Source: CAZHLD01 sp964533185 (lineage in GTDB: Bacteria; Acidobacteriota; Terriglobia; Acidiferrales; UBA7541). Taken from it: DNA of 64,000 nucleotides. This document shows positions 41,331 through 49,985 of the stretch, piece by piece (the stretch's first letter is position 1; each line of letters begins with the position of its first letter). Below the pieces are notes generated by a model. It saw only the letters and a list, made by a program, of their open reading frames with translations, searched no databases and was not told the origin of the DNA. The translations under genes and the position numbers were made by a program. The DNA lies in NCBI GenBank assembly GCA_964533185.1, contig CAZHLD010000007.1:24563-88562 (forward strand). The letters run 5' to 3'.

Positions 41331-42299
41331 TCAAACCTCGATATTCACGATCTTCCAGAGCAGCGCCGTGCCGACAATCTGCAGGCCGGCAGCAGCAAGC
41401 AATATCAATGGCCCCCAAGGATCGGTGAACAACGGCTTGATGTAGCCAGGGTTCAAAAAACCCATCATCACGATCATGAAGGGAGGCAAAGCAATCAGAA
41501 TGCCGGCGGTGAGGCGTCCCTGAGCGGTGCGGATCCTGACCTCGCCCAGGATTTTGAAACGCTCGCGAATGACGCGGGAGAGACCGTCGAGGATCTCCGC
41601 GAGATTGCCTCCGGTTTCCCTCTGAATGAGCAAGGCGGTAACAAAGAAACGGACGTCAACCAGAGGGACGCGCTCGGTAAGGTTGAGGAAGGCGTCCTTG
41701 AGAGGGAGGCCGAAATTCTGTTCTTCGAAAGTGACGCGAAACTCGCCAGCGACAGGTTCGGAGAGTTCCTTGCCAATCATCTCCAAGCCAGTGGTGAAAG
41801 CATGGCCGGCACGAACGGCACGGCCCAAGAGATCGATGGCGTCCGGAAGACCCTTCTCAAAAGCGCGCAGACGCATGTAGCGACGAACGGCAATGACTGC
41901 CAGAGGAATCAGGCTGCAGATCAGACCGATCCCGATGCCCAGCAGGACCGAGTGAAGTAAGGTCCGGGCGACGAGGTAAGAAGCAAGGGCGAGAATGGCG
42001 CTGATCAAGAGGATTTTGCCGGGACGAGTTTGCATCCCGGCCTGAACCATGAAATTGCGAAGGGCCGAGGCCCAGGACCAGCGGAGCATCAAGCGGTTCA
42101 GGGGCTGAACGTCGCTGAGAAGCTCGTCGCGGATAAGTTGAAGCTCGAGGGTGTCGCGGCCGCGCTTTTGAACCTTCTGAATGGCTTCGAGACGGCGGCG
42201 GATGAGCGCCTGGCGGTCGCGGCGTCCGGCGGCCAGACCGGCGAAGACGCCAAGGGCGACGATGATGACAAAGGTCGCGACAGCAAAAAGCAGTGGCAC
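41331..42299 (-). CDS. tadB: Tad pilus inner-membrane platform protein TadB
   Basis: A 322-residue T2SSF-family protein. It has an N-terminal helix (residues 3-25), two membrane segments (about 98-140) and two C-terminal segments (about 265-320). The T2SSF core includes GLPDAIDLLGRAVRAGHAFTTGLEMI and ALLIQRETGGNLAEILDGLSRVIRER (in parts), the TadB-type signature. It lies 9 bp after tadA and before tadC, the usual order. Together with TadC it makes the membrane platform of the pilus machine. Confidence 0.92.
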   Translation of the reverse strand: MPLLFAVATFVIIVALGVFAGLAAGRRDRQALIRRRLEAIQKVQKRGRDTLELQLIRDELLSDVQPLNRLMLRWSWASALRNFMVQAGMQTRPGKILLISAILALASYLVARTLLHSVLLGIGIGLICSLIPLAVIAVRRYMRLRAFEKGLPDAIDLLGRAVRAGHAFTTGLEMIGKELSEPVAGEFRVTFEEQNFGLPLKDAFLNLTERVPLVDVRFFVTALLIQRETGGNLAEILDGLSRVIRERFKILGEVRIRTAQGRLTAGILIALPPFMIVMMGFLNPGYIKPLFTDPWGPLILLAAAGLQIVGTALLWKIVNIEV

Positions 42300-42308
42300 C
42301 GAAGCCCC

Positions 42309-43604
42309 CTAGAGTTTGGACCCGTTCGGCTCAAACATTTCCATGGGCAGCCGAATGCCCGAAGTGACCAATTGTTCGGCGAACTTGGGACGAATGCCGG
42401 TGGGGGTGAAATCACCCAGGACTTCGCCATTTTCGCCAATGCCGCGCTTGCGAAAGATAAAGACATCTTGCATGGTGACGACCTCGCCTTCCATGCCGGT
42501 AATCTCCGCAATATTGGTGACCTTGCGCGTGCCGTCGCTCAAGCGGCTGACCTGGACCACGACATCGATGGCCGAGGCGATCTGGCGACGGAGGGCGCTG
42601 TCGGGAAGATTCAGGTTGGCCATGGCCACCATGGTTTCGAGACGGCTGATGGAATCGCGGGAGGAGTTGGCATGGATGGTGGTGAGGGAGCCATCGTGGC
42701 CGGTGTTCATGGCCTGAAGCATGTCGAGGGCTTCTTCGCCGCGGACTTCGCCGATGATGATGCGGTCCGGGCGCATGCGGAGGGAGTTGATGACCAACTG
42801 GCGCTGGCGGACGGAACCTTTGCCCTCGACGTTTGGAGGACGGGTTTCCAGGCGGACGACATGATCCTGATGGAGCTGAAGCTCGGCAGCGTCTTCAATG
42901 GAGACGATGCGCTCGCGATTGGAGATAAAGGAGGAGAGGACGTTGAGGAGGGTGGTTTTGCCGGCGCCGGTGCCGCCGGAAATAAGGATGTTCAGGCGGG
43001 AGCGGACACAGCCCTCGAGGAGCTCGAGCATCTGGTTCGTGAGGGTGTTGTTGGCGACGAGATCCTTCCCCTGAAGGGGGTCGTGACCAAACCGACGGAT
43101 CGAGAGGCACGGGCCATCAATCGCCAGAGGAGGAATGATGACGTTGACGCGGGAGCCATCGGCCAGGCGAGCATCGACCATGGGGGAGGATTCGTCCACG
43201 CGACGGCCCACGGCAGAGACGATGCGGTCAATGATGGACATGAGGTGAGCATCGTCGCGGAAGACGACATTGGTGAGCTCGAGTTTTCCCTTTTGCTCGA
43301 TATAGACCTGCTTATGAGTGTTGACGAGGATGTCGGAGATGGCGGGGTCTTTGAGGAGCGGCTCGAGAGGACCGAGGCCGAAGACTTCATCGAGAACTTC
43401 GCGGGAGAGGCGCTCCCGCTCCTGAAGGGTCATGGGGGTGGATTCCCCGATGACGAGGCCTTCAATGACCGAGGCCACTTCGTTCTGGACGGCGCCGCGG
43501 TCCATGTGAGTGATCTTATCGAGATCGAGCTTCTGGATGAGCTTGCGGTGAATGGCCGTTTTGACTTCGTTGTAGCCCGCGCGAGATTCGACCTGGGGTT
43601 CCAT
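42309..43604 (-). CDS. tadA: Tad pilus ATPase TadA/CpaF
   Basis: A 431-residue secretion ATPase of the CpaF type, powering both pilus extension and retraction. An N-terminal helical domain is followed by the RecA-like core. Walker A is ISGGTGAGKTTLLN, the Asp box is SIEDAAELQL, Walker B is RIIIGEVRGEEALDML, and the His box is GSLTTIHANSSRDSISRLE. The ATG at 43604 lies next to an assembly duplication. With the duplicate removed, the cpaE stop is 8 bp upstream, so the two genes are close neighbours in one operon. Confidence 0.94.
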   Translation of the reverse strand: MEPQVESRAGYNEVKTAIHRKLIQKLDLDKITHMDRGAVQNEVASVIEGLVIGESTPMTLQERERLSREVLDEVFGLGPLEPLLKDPAISDILVNTHKQVYIEQKGKLELTNVVFRDDAHLMSIIDRIVSAVGRRVDESSPMVDARLADGSRVNVIIPPLAIDGPCLSIRRFGHDPLQGKDLVANNTLTNQMLELLEGCVRSRLNILISGGTGAGKTTLLNVLSSFISNRERIVSIEDAAELQLHQDHVVRLETRPPNVEGKGSVRQRQLVINSLRMRPDRIIIGEVRGEEALDMLQAMNTGHDGSLTTIHANSSRDSISRLETMVAMANLNLPDSALRRQIASAIDVVVQVSRLSDGTRKVTNIAEITGMEGEVVTMQDVFIFRKRGIGENGEVLGDFTPTGIRPKFAEQLVTSGIRLPMEMFEPNGSKL

Positions 43605-43648
43605 CGTTCACTCACCTCGAAGAAGGGCGGGAAAACAATCCGAAGAGC

Positions 43649-43748
43649 NNNNNNNNNNNNNNNNNNNNNNNNNNNNNNNNNNNNNNNNNNNNNNNNNNNN
43701 NNNNNNNNNNNNNNNNNNNNNNNNNNNNNNNNNNNNNNNNNNNNNNNN
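43649..43748. other. Artefactual 100-N gap with 55-bp duplicated flanks
   Basis: The 55 bases before the gap (43594-43648) are identical to the 55 bases after it (43749-43803). The two contig ends overlap, and the true sequence is obtained by dropping the N run and one copy (155 bases). No gene content is lost here; only the tadA start and cpaE end are duplicated. Confidence 0.9.
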
Positions 43749-43766
43749 TGGGGTTCCATCGTTCAC

Positions 43767-44978
43767 TCACCTCGAAGAAGGGCGGGAAAACAATCCGAAG
43801 AGCCCGGAGTGCTTGCCCATTGCTTGGGACGAAACGCCGGCCAACTGACCGGCCATGAACTTGAACTCGTGGACCAAGGAATTGTTATGGTTTCGAAAGA
43901 GAGGTATGCCCTGGGTGATGGCTTCATTGACCTGGCGAAAATCGTTGGGCAGGCGGGCAAAGACAGGGCGCCGCAGCTTCTTTTCCATGCCCTTGAGGGT
44001 TTCGTCGTCGGCGCGACGCCAGCGATTGATGACCAGGCGGGCGCGGTCGGCTTCGAGGCCCAGGGAGGTCAGGCTATTGAAGTGACGTTCGAGAGACCAC
44101 AGAGCGGGCACGCTCGGCTCGGCCACGAGGAGAACGGAGCGCGCCGAGTGAAGGATGGGGGCCCACTCGGGGGAGAAGTGGGAACCGCAATCGAGGAGGA
44201 CATAGTCAAAGGAGGTCTGGGCGAGATTGACGATGCGCAAGACGGAAGAGGCGTCGATGCGATTCCATTCTTCCGGATGAGAAGCGCCGGGCAGCAAGTC
44301 CACGCCGGACTTGTGATGACTCAGGAGGCCGCTGAAGAAGCTGGCGTCGAGGCGATCCGGGTTTTCGGCGGCATCGCGAATGGAAAAGCGCGACTGGAGA
44401 TCCAGCAGCAAGGCTATGTGGCCGACGGGACGTGCGAGATCGAGCAAGAGGGTCTTCTTCTTCGTGAGGCGGGCGATTTGAACGGCGAGGTTGACGGTGA
44501 CGGTGCTCGCACCGACACCCCCCTTGACACCAAGGACCGCGATGAGCCTCTGACCTGTGCGGGCCGCGGGGCCGCGGGACTCGCGGAGAAACCGGGTGAG
44601 CACCTTGTGAAGGGCGGCGGGGTTGACGGGCTTGGGCAGGAATTCCTGAACGCCGCTGCGCATGGCGGCCAACAAGGTTTGCGGGTCCGGCTGCTCCTGG
44701 TGTGAGCAGGCGATGATGCGAACGGCCGGGCGCAACTGGCGGAGCTCGCTGGCGAAAGAAAAGAACGGTTCGGTATCGGCGGGAAGATCCAGAACGATCA
44801 CGTCGGGGATGGGATCGGAGGAACCGGGCTGCCGCCGCGGCTGGGAGCGGGGGCTCCACTCGAGGACAGAATTCACCAATCCGGACTGAAGAAAGCTCGC
44901 CCGGAGGGTGGAGCTGGAAGCTGCGTTTGAGCTGACGAGAGCGACACTCAGCATGACCTTGAGATCCTCACTTTCCAA
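43767..44978 (-). CDS. cpaE: Tad pilus localisation protein CpaE/TadZ
   Basis: A 403-residue ParA/MinD-like ATPase. The N-terminal 125 residues form an atypical response-regulator-like domain (VIVLDLPADTEPF, AAMRSGVQEFLPKPVNPAAL) without clear phosphorylation chemistry. The ATPase part has the deviant Walker A GVKGGVGASTVTVNLAVQIA, the LLLDLARPVGHIALLLDLQ segment and DYVLLDCGSH. TadZ positions the pilus machine at the cell pole. It lies between cpaC and tadA. An assembly gap touches its 3' end but the coding sequence is complete. Confidence 0.9.
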   Translation of the reverse strand: MESEDLKVMLSVALVSSNAASSSTLRASFLQSGLVNSVLEWSPRSQPRRQPGSSDPIPDVIVLDLPADTEPFFSFASELRQLRPAVRIIACSHQEQPDPQTLLAAMRSGVQEFLPKPVNPAALHKVLTRFLRESRGPAARTGQRLIAVLGVKGGVGASTVTVNLAVQIARLTKKKTLLLDLARPVGHIALLLDLQSRFSIRDAAENPDRLDASFFSGLLSHHKSGVDLLPGASHPEEWNRIDASSVLRIVNLAQTSFDYVLLDCGSHFSPEWAPILHSARSVLLVAEPSVPALWSLERHFNSLTSLGLEADRARLVINRWRRADDETLKGMEKKLRRPVFARLPNDFRQVNEAITQGIPLFRNHNNSLVHEFKFMAGQLAGVSSQAMGKHSGLFGLFSRPSSR

Positions 44979-45020
44979 CCAAGCATCCGACCTATCGAGC
45001 AGCGTCGCGAGAAGAGCGAG

Positions 45021-46582
45021 CTACTGCTTAGCCGGCGCCCCGGACTTTTCCGGAGCCGCGGGCGGCAAGAAGGGCTGCGGGAATTGGGGTCCCGGCGGCA
45101 CCTGTCCCGGGGACAGAGACTTGACTCGCCTCGGAGTCACCACTACCAGCAGCTCGGTCTTGGTCTTGTTCTTCGCGCGACTCTGAAAAAGCTTGCCCAA
45201 AATGGGCAGATCACCGAGCAGCGGGACCTTCTGCATCGTCTCCGTCAGGCGAGCATCCACCAGCCCCGCGATCACGAAGCTCTGCCCGTCTTCGAGATCC
45301 ATCTCCGATTCCACGCGCCGCGTGGACAGAGCAGGGACGAAGAAGCCCTGCAAGGTGAGAGAGTTGGTGAAATCCAGGGCGCTAACCTCGGGCCGAACTT
45401 TCAGGTGAATCTTTCCTTCGGGTGTGATGGTCGGGGTGAAACTCAGCCGCACGCCGAACTCTTTGAACTGAATGGTGACAGCGTTGGAAGTGCCGCCGCT
45501 CTGAAGGACGGGAAAGGGGAACTCACCGCCGGCAAGGAAACTCGCTTCTTTACCCACCTGAGTGAGCAGGTTGGGCTCGGCCAGGATTTGCAGTAAGTTC
45601 TTCTGTTCGAGGGCGCGGATCGTCACGCCCAGGTTGATGTCAGGTCGAAAGGCAAAGACATTGAGCACATCGGTGAGGCGGAATTCGGTTAGCGAACTGA
45701 ACGCCGGCGGGGAGAATTGTTGCGTGGAGATCGAGCCGATGGTGTTGGTGGCGCCGGTGCTGAAAATATTGAGACCTAGTTGGCTGATGGCAGATCTGTT
45801 TACCTCAGCGAATTTCACTTCCAATAGAACTTCCCCGGGGGCGGGAGGCAGCGGAACCTGCAAGAGATTGATGGCCTTGGGAGAGGCGGCGGAGACGAGC
45901 TGGAACATTCGCTCGGCGACCTCCTTGGAGGAGACCTGGCCGGAGAGCATCACGACGTCCTTGGCGGNNNNNNNNNNNNNNNNNNNNNNNNNNNNNNNNN
46001 NNNNNNNNNNNNNNNNNNNNNNNNNNNNNNNNNNNNNNNNNNNNNNNNNNNNNNNNNNNNNNNNNNNTCGGCGACCTCCTTGGAGGAGACCTGGCCGGAG
46101 AGCATCACGACGTCCTTGGCGGATTCGAGCTTGACCGGCTCCTGTGGGAAGACCTCGCGGAGTTTCTGCGAGAGGCCGAGAAGGTCGATGTCCACGCGGA
46201 GATCGAAGGTCTGGCTGACGTCGGATTCGTCCCAGAGAACCAGGGAGACGCCGCCGGGAGCCTTGGCGTTGATGAGAATCTGAGTGGGGCTGACGATGAC
46301 GGCGTCGGCAATGTTGGGATCAGCGATGGAAACGCGCTTGAGACGCCCGGGAGAAGTAATCACCAAGGAGCGGCCCACGAGCAGATGGAGGCGTTCGGCG
46401 CCGGCGGACTCCTGGGGGGCGGTGTAGGTGTCCGTCACCGGGGCAGGGGTGGGAGCGGCGGAAGACGATTGGAGCAGAGCGCCGGCGTTCCCAGCACCCA
46501 GAAGAAGAAAGGCGAGGAGAAGAGAAAGGAACTGCCAGCCTCGAGGGTGGAGCGAAAGGCGTTGTCGTGTCATGGGCATCAT
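45021..46582 (-). CDS. cpaC: Tad outer-membrane secretin CpaC/RcpA (interrupted by artefactual gap)
   Basis: A secretin with signal peptide and BON-like N-terminal domain. It includes LHLLVGRSLVITSPGRLKRVSIADPNIADAV (in parts), then the VVMLSGQVSSKEVAERMFQL segment. The secretin core starts at GEVLLEVKFAEVNRSAISQLG and ends LGDLPILGKLFQSRA with TELLVVVTPR. A 100-N run at 45968-46067 breaks the frame. Removing it with one copy of the 55-bp repeated flank restores one continuous frame of 468 residues. The ATG at 46582 has AAGGAC upstream; two more in-frame ATGs lie at 46579 and 46573. It forms the outer-membrane pore of the Tad pilus. A Pro-rich C-terminus ends with APAKQ. Confidence 0.88.
45968..46067. 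other. Artefactual 100-N gap inside cpaC
   Basis: The flanks 45913-45967 and 46068-46122 are the same 55 bases. The N run plus one copy (155 bases, not a multiple of 3) splits cpaC into two frames that rejoin exactly when the duplicate is removed. Confidence 0.9.
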
Positions 46583-46596
46583 GTATTTGTCCTTGA

Positions 46597-47412
46597 TCAA
46601 AAGCTTTTCGATTCGCGCTTGGTGCCAACAATGACTTCCACCACAAAAGGCGCAGGGGCGGGCACGGACTTGCCAGCGCGCCGGGGTGGGGCACCGACCG
46701 CAAACAATTGGGTGCGAAGAACGGCCGGGGGAGCGGCCTTCTTCAAGTCAATCGTGTTCCGAAGGGCCAGTTGAATTTTGCCTTCGGTGCTGGCCATCGC
46801 GAGTTTGTTAGCCTCCTCCGGAGTCACCAAGAGCGTTATAACGGCGACTGTCTGCGGTTTGCCTTCTTTGTCCTCCTCGATTTTTTGCCCCGCTGCCAGC
46901 ACCCGAACGTTCTCCAGGATCGTTCGCGTAACGGTGTCGCTTCCGGCACTGCTGCGCCCCTGGACGGATCCGGTCACCAGCACATCCACCATCGTCGCGG
47001 GCAGCACAAACCCTGCAACTGCCACGACGTCGTTGGTGGCCACGGAAAGCGCGCGCATGCCTTCGGGGATGGTGGCGGCCAGGCCGGCGCCGGCCTCTTT
47101 GGGGGCCAGCTTACCTTCAAGGATGGGCTCGTTCTCAACGATGGAAGTAATCAGGGCGCGGTTGAGACAGTCCTCGACGCGAGAGAACATGCCCGGGGGA
47201 GTATCGCCGGCGGGCCAAGCGATGAGCTGAAGGTGCTTGGCCTCGAGGCGCGTGCCCAGCGGGATGCGCATGGCGGAAACCACGATTTGCCTGGTTTCCA
47301 CGGCCTTGACGACGGGCGTGACCTGGGCGAACTGGCGATAAACATACATGCTGGCAACCAAGCCAAAGATGACCGCGAAGCCAATCGCGAGAATGATTCG
47401 AGTACGATTCAT
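46597..47412 (-). CDS. cpaB: Flp pilus assembly protein CpaB/RcpC
   Basis: A 271-residue periplasmic protein. One N-terminal membrane segment (RIILAIGFAVIFGLVASMYVY, in parts) is followed by an SAF domain (VVSAMRIPLGTRLEAKHLQLIAWP) and the RcpC/CpaB domain (EGMRALSVATNDVVAVAGFVLPATMVDVLVTG, in parts). CpaB stabilises the CpaC secretin pore. It lies 15 bp after cpaA and 14 bp before cpaC, in the usual order. The C-terminus has a Pro/Ala-rich stretch (RRAGKSVPAPAPF). Confidence 0.9.
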   Translation of the reverse strand: MNRTRIILAIGFAVIFGLVASMYVYRQFAQVTPVVKAVETRQIVVSAMRIPLGTRLEAKHLQLIAWPAGDTPPGMFSRVEDCLNRALITSIVENEPILEGKLAPKEAGAGLAATIPEGMRALSVATNDVVAVAGFVLPATMVDVLVTGSVQGRSSAGSDTVTRTILENVRVLAAGQKIEEDKEGKPQTVAVITLLVTPEEANKLAMASTEGKIQLALRNTIDLKKAAPPAVLRTQLFAVGAPPRRAGKSVPAPAPFVVEVIVGTKRESKSF

Positions 47413-47427
47413 GCTTGCATCTCCTGT

Positions 47428-47961
47428 TCAAAAAGCCCGCAGGGCAAAGCTGGCAACAAAACAGAGTGAAGTGGCCAGAGCGGCCGCCACGCCGAAAGGC
47501 AGAGACATCATTCCCGGATTGTCGAGAGAGATTTTCGGGTGGGGGAAGACCTTAAAGGTCACGGCAGCTTGGACCAGCTCGACCAAGTTCCGCAGGGTTG
47601 CTCCCCAGCGATGCAGGCGCGTGATCTGCACGGCGGCCATGAGGCCGGTAACGAAAATCGTTCCGAATAAGACCAGAACAATAAGAGGAAAACCCAGAAG
47701 GGCACCGAGGGCGCCCATCAATTTCCAATCGCCCGCGCCGAGGCCGCGGAGAAGTACAAAGGGCAAGAGCACACCGAGGGAAAGACCCGCGCCAGCCAGA
47801 GCCAGCTTGATTCCCGGCCAGCCCCAAGAAAGAGTGTTCATCGCGAGTCCGAGGAGGAGTCCGGGAACGGTCAGCCAATTGGGAATGCGCCGGCTGCGCC
47901 AGTCGAACCAACCGGCGAGAGCGACGAAGCAGAGGGCGACAATCCAAATCACGAGGTGCAT
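47428..47961 (-). CDS. cpaA: Tad prepilin peptidase CpaA/TadV
   Basis: A 177-residue polytopic aspartic protease of family A24. The two catalytic aspartates are seen in LAGWFDWRSRRIPNWLT (first) and LRGLGAGDWKLMGALGALLG (second, GxGD motif). About five hydrophobic segments are present. It cleaves the Flp prepilin and the TadE/TadG-type pseudopilins. It is shorter than type IV prepilin peptidases because it lacks the methyltransferase domain, as usual for Tad. It follows the flp gene after an 88-bp spacer that contains a strong hairpin. Confidence 0.9.
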   Translation of the reverse strand: MHLVIWIVALCFVALAGWFDWRSRRIPNWLTVPGLLLGLAMNTLSWGWPGIKLALAGAGLSLGVLLPFVLLRGLGAGDWKLMGALGALLGFPLIVLVLFGTIFVTGLMAAVQITRLHRWGATLRNLVELVQAAVTFKVFPHPKISLDNPGMMSLPFGVAAALATSLCFVASFALRAF

Positions 47962-47991
47962 GGCGTTAGAGATTCTCCCTAGAGGCTCTTC

Positions 47992-48026
47992 CTGACCGCC
48001 GGGCTGTGAGAAAACCCGGCGGCCAG
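47992..48026 (-). promoter_or_regulatory. Strong intercistronic hairpin between flp and cpaA
   Basis: On the minus strand CTGGCCGCCGGG and CCCGGCGGTCAG form a 12-bp stem (one G-T pair) with an 11-base loop, 24 bases after the pilin stop codon. No T run follows, so it is more likely an mRNA-stabilising or partial termination element that sets pilin above assembly-protein levels than a full terminator. Confidence 0.55.
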
Positions 48027-48049
48027 AGAAAAGCGAACCGGACGACGCC

Positions 48050-48223
48050 TTAGGTGACGGTCGTCAGGTTGGCGGCCGCGTTGGAAAAGACGGCGTTGAT
48101 CGCGGTCGCGAGTGGGGCCAGGAACACAACGGCGGCCAGCGAGAGCAGAACGAGCAAGAGAGCGTACTCGGTGAGGTCTTGCCCTTCCTCTTCCCGCCAG
48201 AGGCGCATCAGTTGGGTTTTCAT
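48050..48223 (-). CDS. flp: Flp/Fap-type major pilin
   Basis: A 57-residue prepilin. The leader is MKTQLMRLWREEEG, and cleavage after Gly14 gives QDLTEYALLLVLLSLAAVVF with Glu at +5 and Tyr at +6, the Flp signature. The rest is the short hydrophilic tail (ATAINAVFSNAAANLTTVT). An AAGGAG ribosome site precedes the ATG at 48223. It is the structural subunit of the Tad pilus. It lies directly upstream of its peptidase cpaA and behind a -24/-12 promoter at 48287-48302. Only one pilin gene is present. Confidence 0.92.
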   Translation of the reverse strand: MKTQLMRLWREEEGQDLTEYALLLVLLSLAAVVFLAPLATAINAVFSNAAANLTTVT

Positions 48224-48286
48224 CTTTCTTTCTCCTTCACGCGAAGTAGATCACGCGGTACAGCTACCCTAATCACGGAGCGGAAG

Positions 48287-48302
48287 AGCACACAGATTGC
48301 CA
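48287..48302 (-). promoter_or_regulatory. sigma-54-type (-24/-12) promoter of flp
   Basis: On the minus strand TTGGCAATCTGTGTGCTC places GG and GC exactly 12 bases apart, as in the TGGCAC-N5-TTGCA consensus (mismatches at two positions). The predicted transcription start is about 54 bases before the pilin ATG. The NtrC-like activator in the same locus fits this. Confidence 0.6.
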
Positions 48303-48403
48303 AAGGGCAACGAGTCCTAGAACGGAAGAGCGCCAGAAAACAAAGGCTTAGGAGCCGATGGGAAGGCGCAAAGGATAGAAGCAAGTACTTAGGAGATGTA
48401 GAT

Positions 48404-49981
48404 TCACTGAATGGTGTCCAAGGCAGCAGGGAAGTGTGGACTTTTGTGCTCAGGAGAGAGGCGCTGGGAGAGCAGGGAGGCGTCAACCGGTCGAGGTCCT
48501 TTGCGGACATAAAGGACGCTGACCTCGTCAGCATAAGCGCGTTGCCAGTCCGGCAGGCCAGCCAAAAGCGTTCCCAAGGGGGCGTCGCGCTGGATCAAGC
48601 AGGAGTTGACGCCGTACTTGCGGAGAAGAGCCTGCGTGTCCGGCTGGAGCAAGGAGATGCTCATGTAATCGGCCAGGACGCCGCCGTATTCATAGATGTC
48701 TGCGCGTCCGTCAATGAAGACGCGGGAGTGAGGACTGCGTGACCAAATGAGATAGCCGCCCCAGCCATATTCGTTGAACATGGGACCGGGGACAGGATTC
48801 TGCTGCAGGTAGGCCACGGCCTTCTTCGGATAATTGCGAAGAACGGTCTGGCGCAGGGCGCCAGCGGAAGGGAAAAACCAGACCATGCCGAAAACCATCA
48901 CGGCCAGCAGAGCAAAGTTCAGCACCGGATGATCCTTCTGGGGCAGGTAAGGCGGCAACCAGCGGGCCAGCAAGGCGGCCAGGAGCGGGGCAAAAGTCAG
49001 AAGAAAGAAAAAGAGGAAGCGGCGATGCGAGGATGCAGCGTAGACGGCGAAGAGCAGAAGACCAAGATCCTCGAGACGATATTGCATGCGGAACAAAACC
49101 TGAGCCAAGAAGAAGAGCAGCAAGAGTCCGAGAAAGAACTTGCCCATCAGCAGATCGGGTCCTAGGGGCTGCCATTCGCGGATGCTGGCGATGTTGACGG
49201 GTTGAAACAGGGCCATTTGCAGAGGATAGGCAGCGAGGCGAGTGCCATACGGGGTCAGGGGCAGGAGAAGAACAGAACACAGATAGGCCAGGGCAAGATT
49301 GCGCCGCTGAAGCGGAGTCCACGAGACGGCCTCGACTCCGCCGAGACGAAACTTGAGGAAACCGCTCAGCCAATACAATGCCCAAATGGCCAAGCCAAAT
49401 GCGAACGTGCCGTGGGTATTGACCCAAACCAAAAACAGGGGAGGAAGAAACCACAAAGCCCCTGAGTGGCCGAGGCGGAAGCGCTCCAAAGAAATGAGCA
49501 TGAGGAGGAGCAGGACGTAACCCAGTAGCTGGGGTCGCAAAACAAAAAAGAGACCCGACAAGGGCAAGACCAGAGTGCAGGCAACAAAAGCAGCTTTGAC
49601 ATTGCCGCTGCGCAAGTAGCACCAGTAGTAGAGGAGAAGAAAGATCAGACCGGCGAGAATGATGACCAGAGCGGTTTGACCCTGAAGGCCAGCGGCGCGC
49701 GCCGCCAGTGCCATGACGACTTCGCCCAGCCATTCGTAGGCCATCCACTCCGTCCCGGAAACCGTGAAGGAATAGGAGTCCGCCTCCGGCCACGTGCCTT
49801 CTCGAAGGATTTGCTCCCCGACAGCCGTGTGCCACCAGGTGTCAGGCTCAGGCGGATTCATCCTAGCGCAGGTAAAAACGCCGGCAAGAAGCAAGACAGC
49901 GAGAAACACGGGAAAGGAACACACTTTCCGGAGGATTCCTCGATCTGCCCGATAAGAGCTACACGCAACAGGAGTCGGCAT
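48404..49981 (-). CDS. Polytopic membrane protein, GT-C-like
   Basis: A 525-residue protein with about 11-12 transmembrane segments. After the first helix comes a luminal-type loop with ARMNPPEPDTWWHTAVGEQILREG. The paired Asp/Trp/His pattern there is reminiscent of GT-C glycosyltransferases. The C-terminal 130 residues are soluble (VPGPMFNEYGWGGYLIWSRSP, then VFIDGRADIYEYGG). It lies between tadG (4 bp) and flp (180 bp), in the same direction, inside the Tad cluster. A role in glycosylating pilus or surface proteins is inference. I do not recognise a named family. Confidence 0.65.
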   Translation of the reverse strand: MPTPVACSSYRADRGILRKVCSFPVFLAVLLLAGVFTCARMNPPEPDTWWHTAVGEQILREGTWPEADSYSFTVSGTEWMAYEWLGEVVMALAARAAGLQGQTALVIILAGLIFLLLYYWCYLRSGNVKAAFVACTLVLPLSGLFFVLRPQLLGYVLLLLMLISLERFRLGHSGALWFLPPLFLVWVNTHGTFAFGLAIWALYWLSGFLKFRLGGVEAVSWTPLQRRNLALAYLCSVLLLPLTPYGTRLAAYPLQMALFQPVNIASIREWQPLGPDLLMGKFFLGLLLLFFLAQVLFRMQYRLEDLGLLLFAVYAASSHRRFLFFFLLTFAPLLAALLARWLPPYLPQKDHPVLNFALLAVMVFGMVWFFPSAGALRQTVLRNYPKKAVAYLQQNPVPGPMFNEYGWGGYLIWSRSPHSRVFIDGRADIYEYGGVLADYMSISLLQPDTQALLRKYGVNSCLIQRDAPLGTLLAGLPDWQRAYADEVSVLYVRKGPRPVDASLLSQRLSPEHKSPHFPAALDTIQ

Positions 49982-49985
49982 TGTC

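Noticed and set aside
43430..43759. A second tadA start after the gap
   Set aside because: It is the duplicated 55-base contig end, not a second gene.
42030..44705. Plus-strand open frame of 891 codons across tadB, tadA and cpaE
   Set aside because: It is the antisense shadow of three confident tad genes, crosses the N run, and has no family residues.
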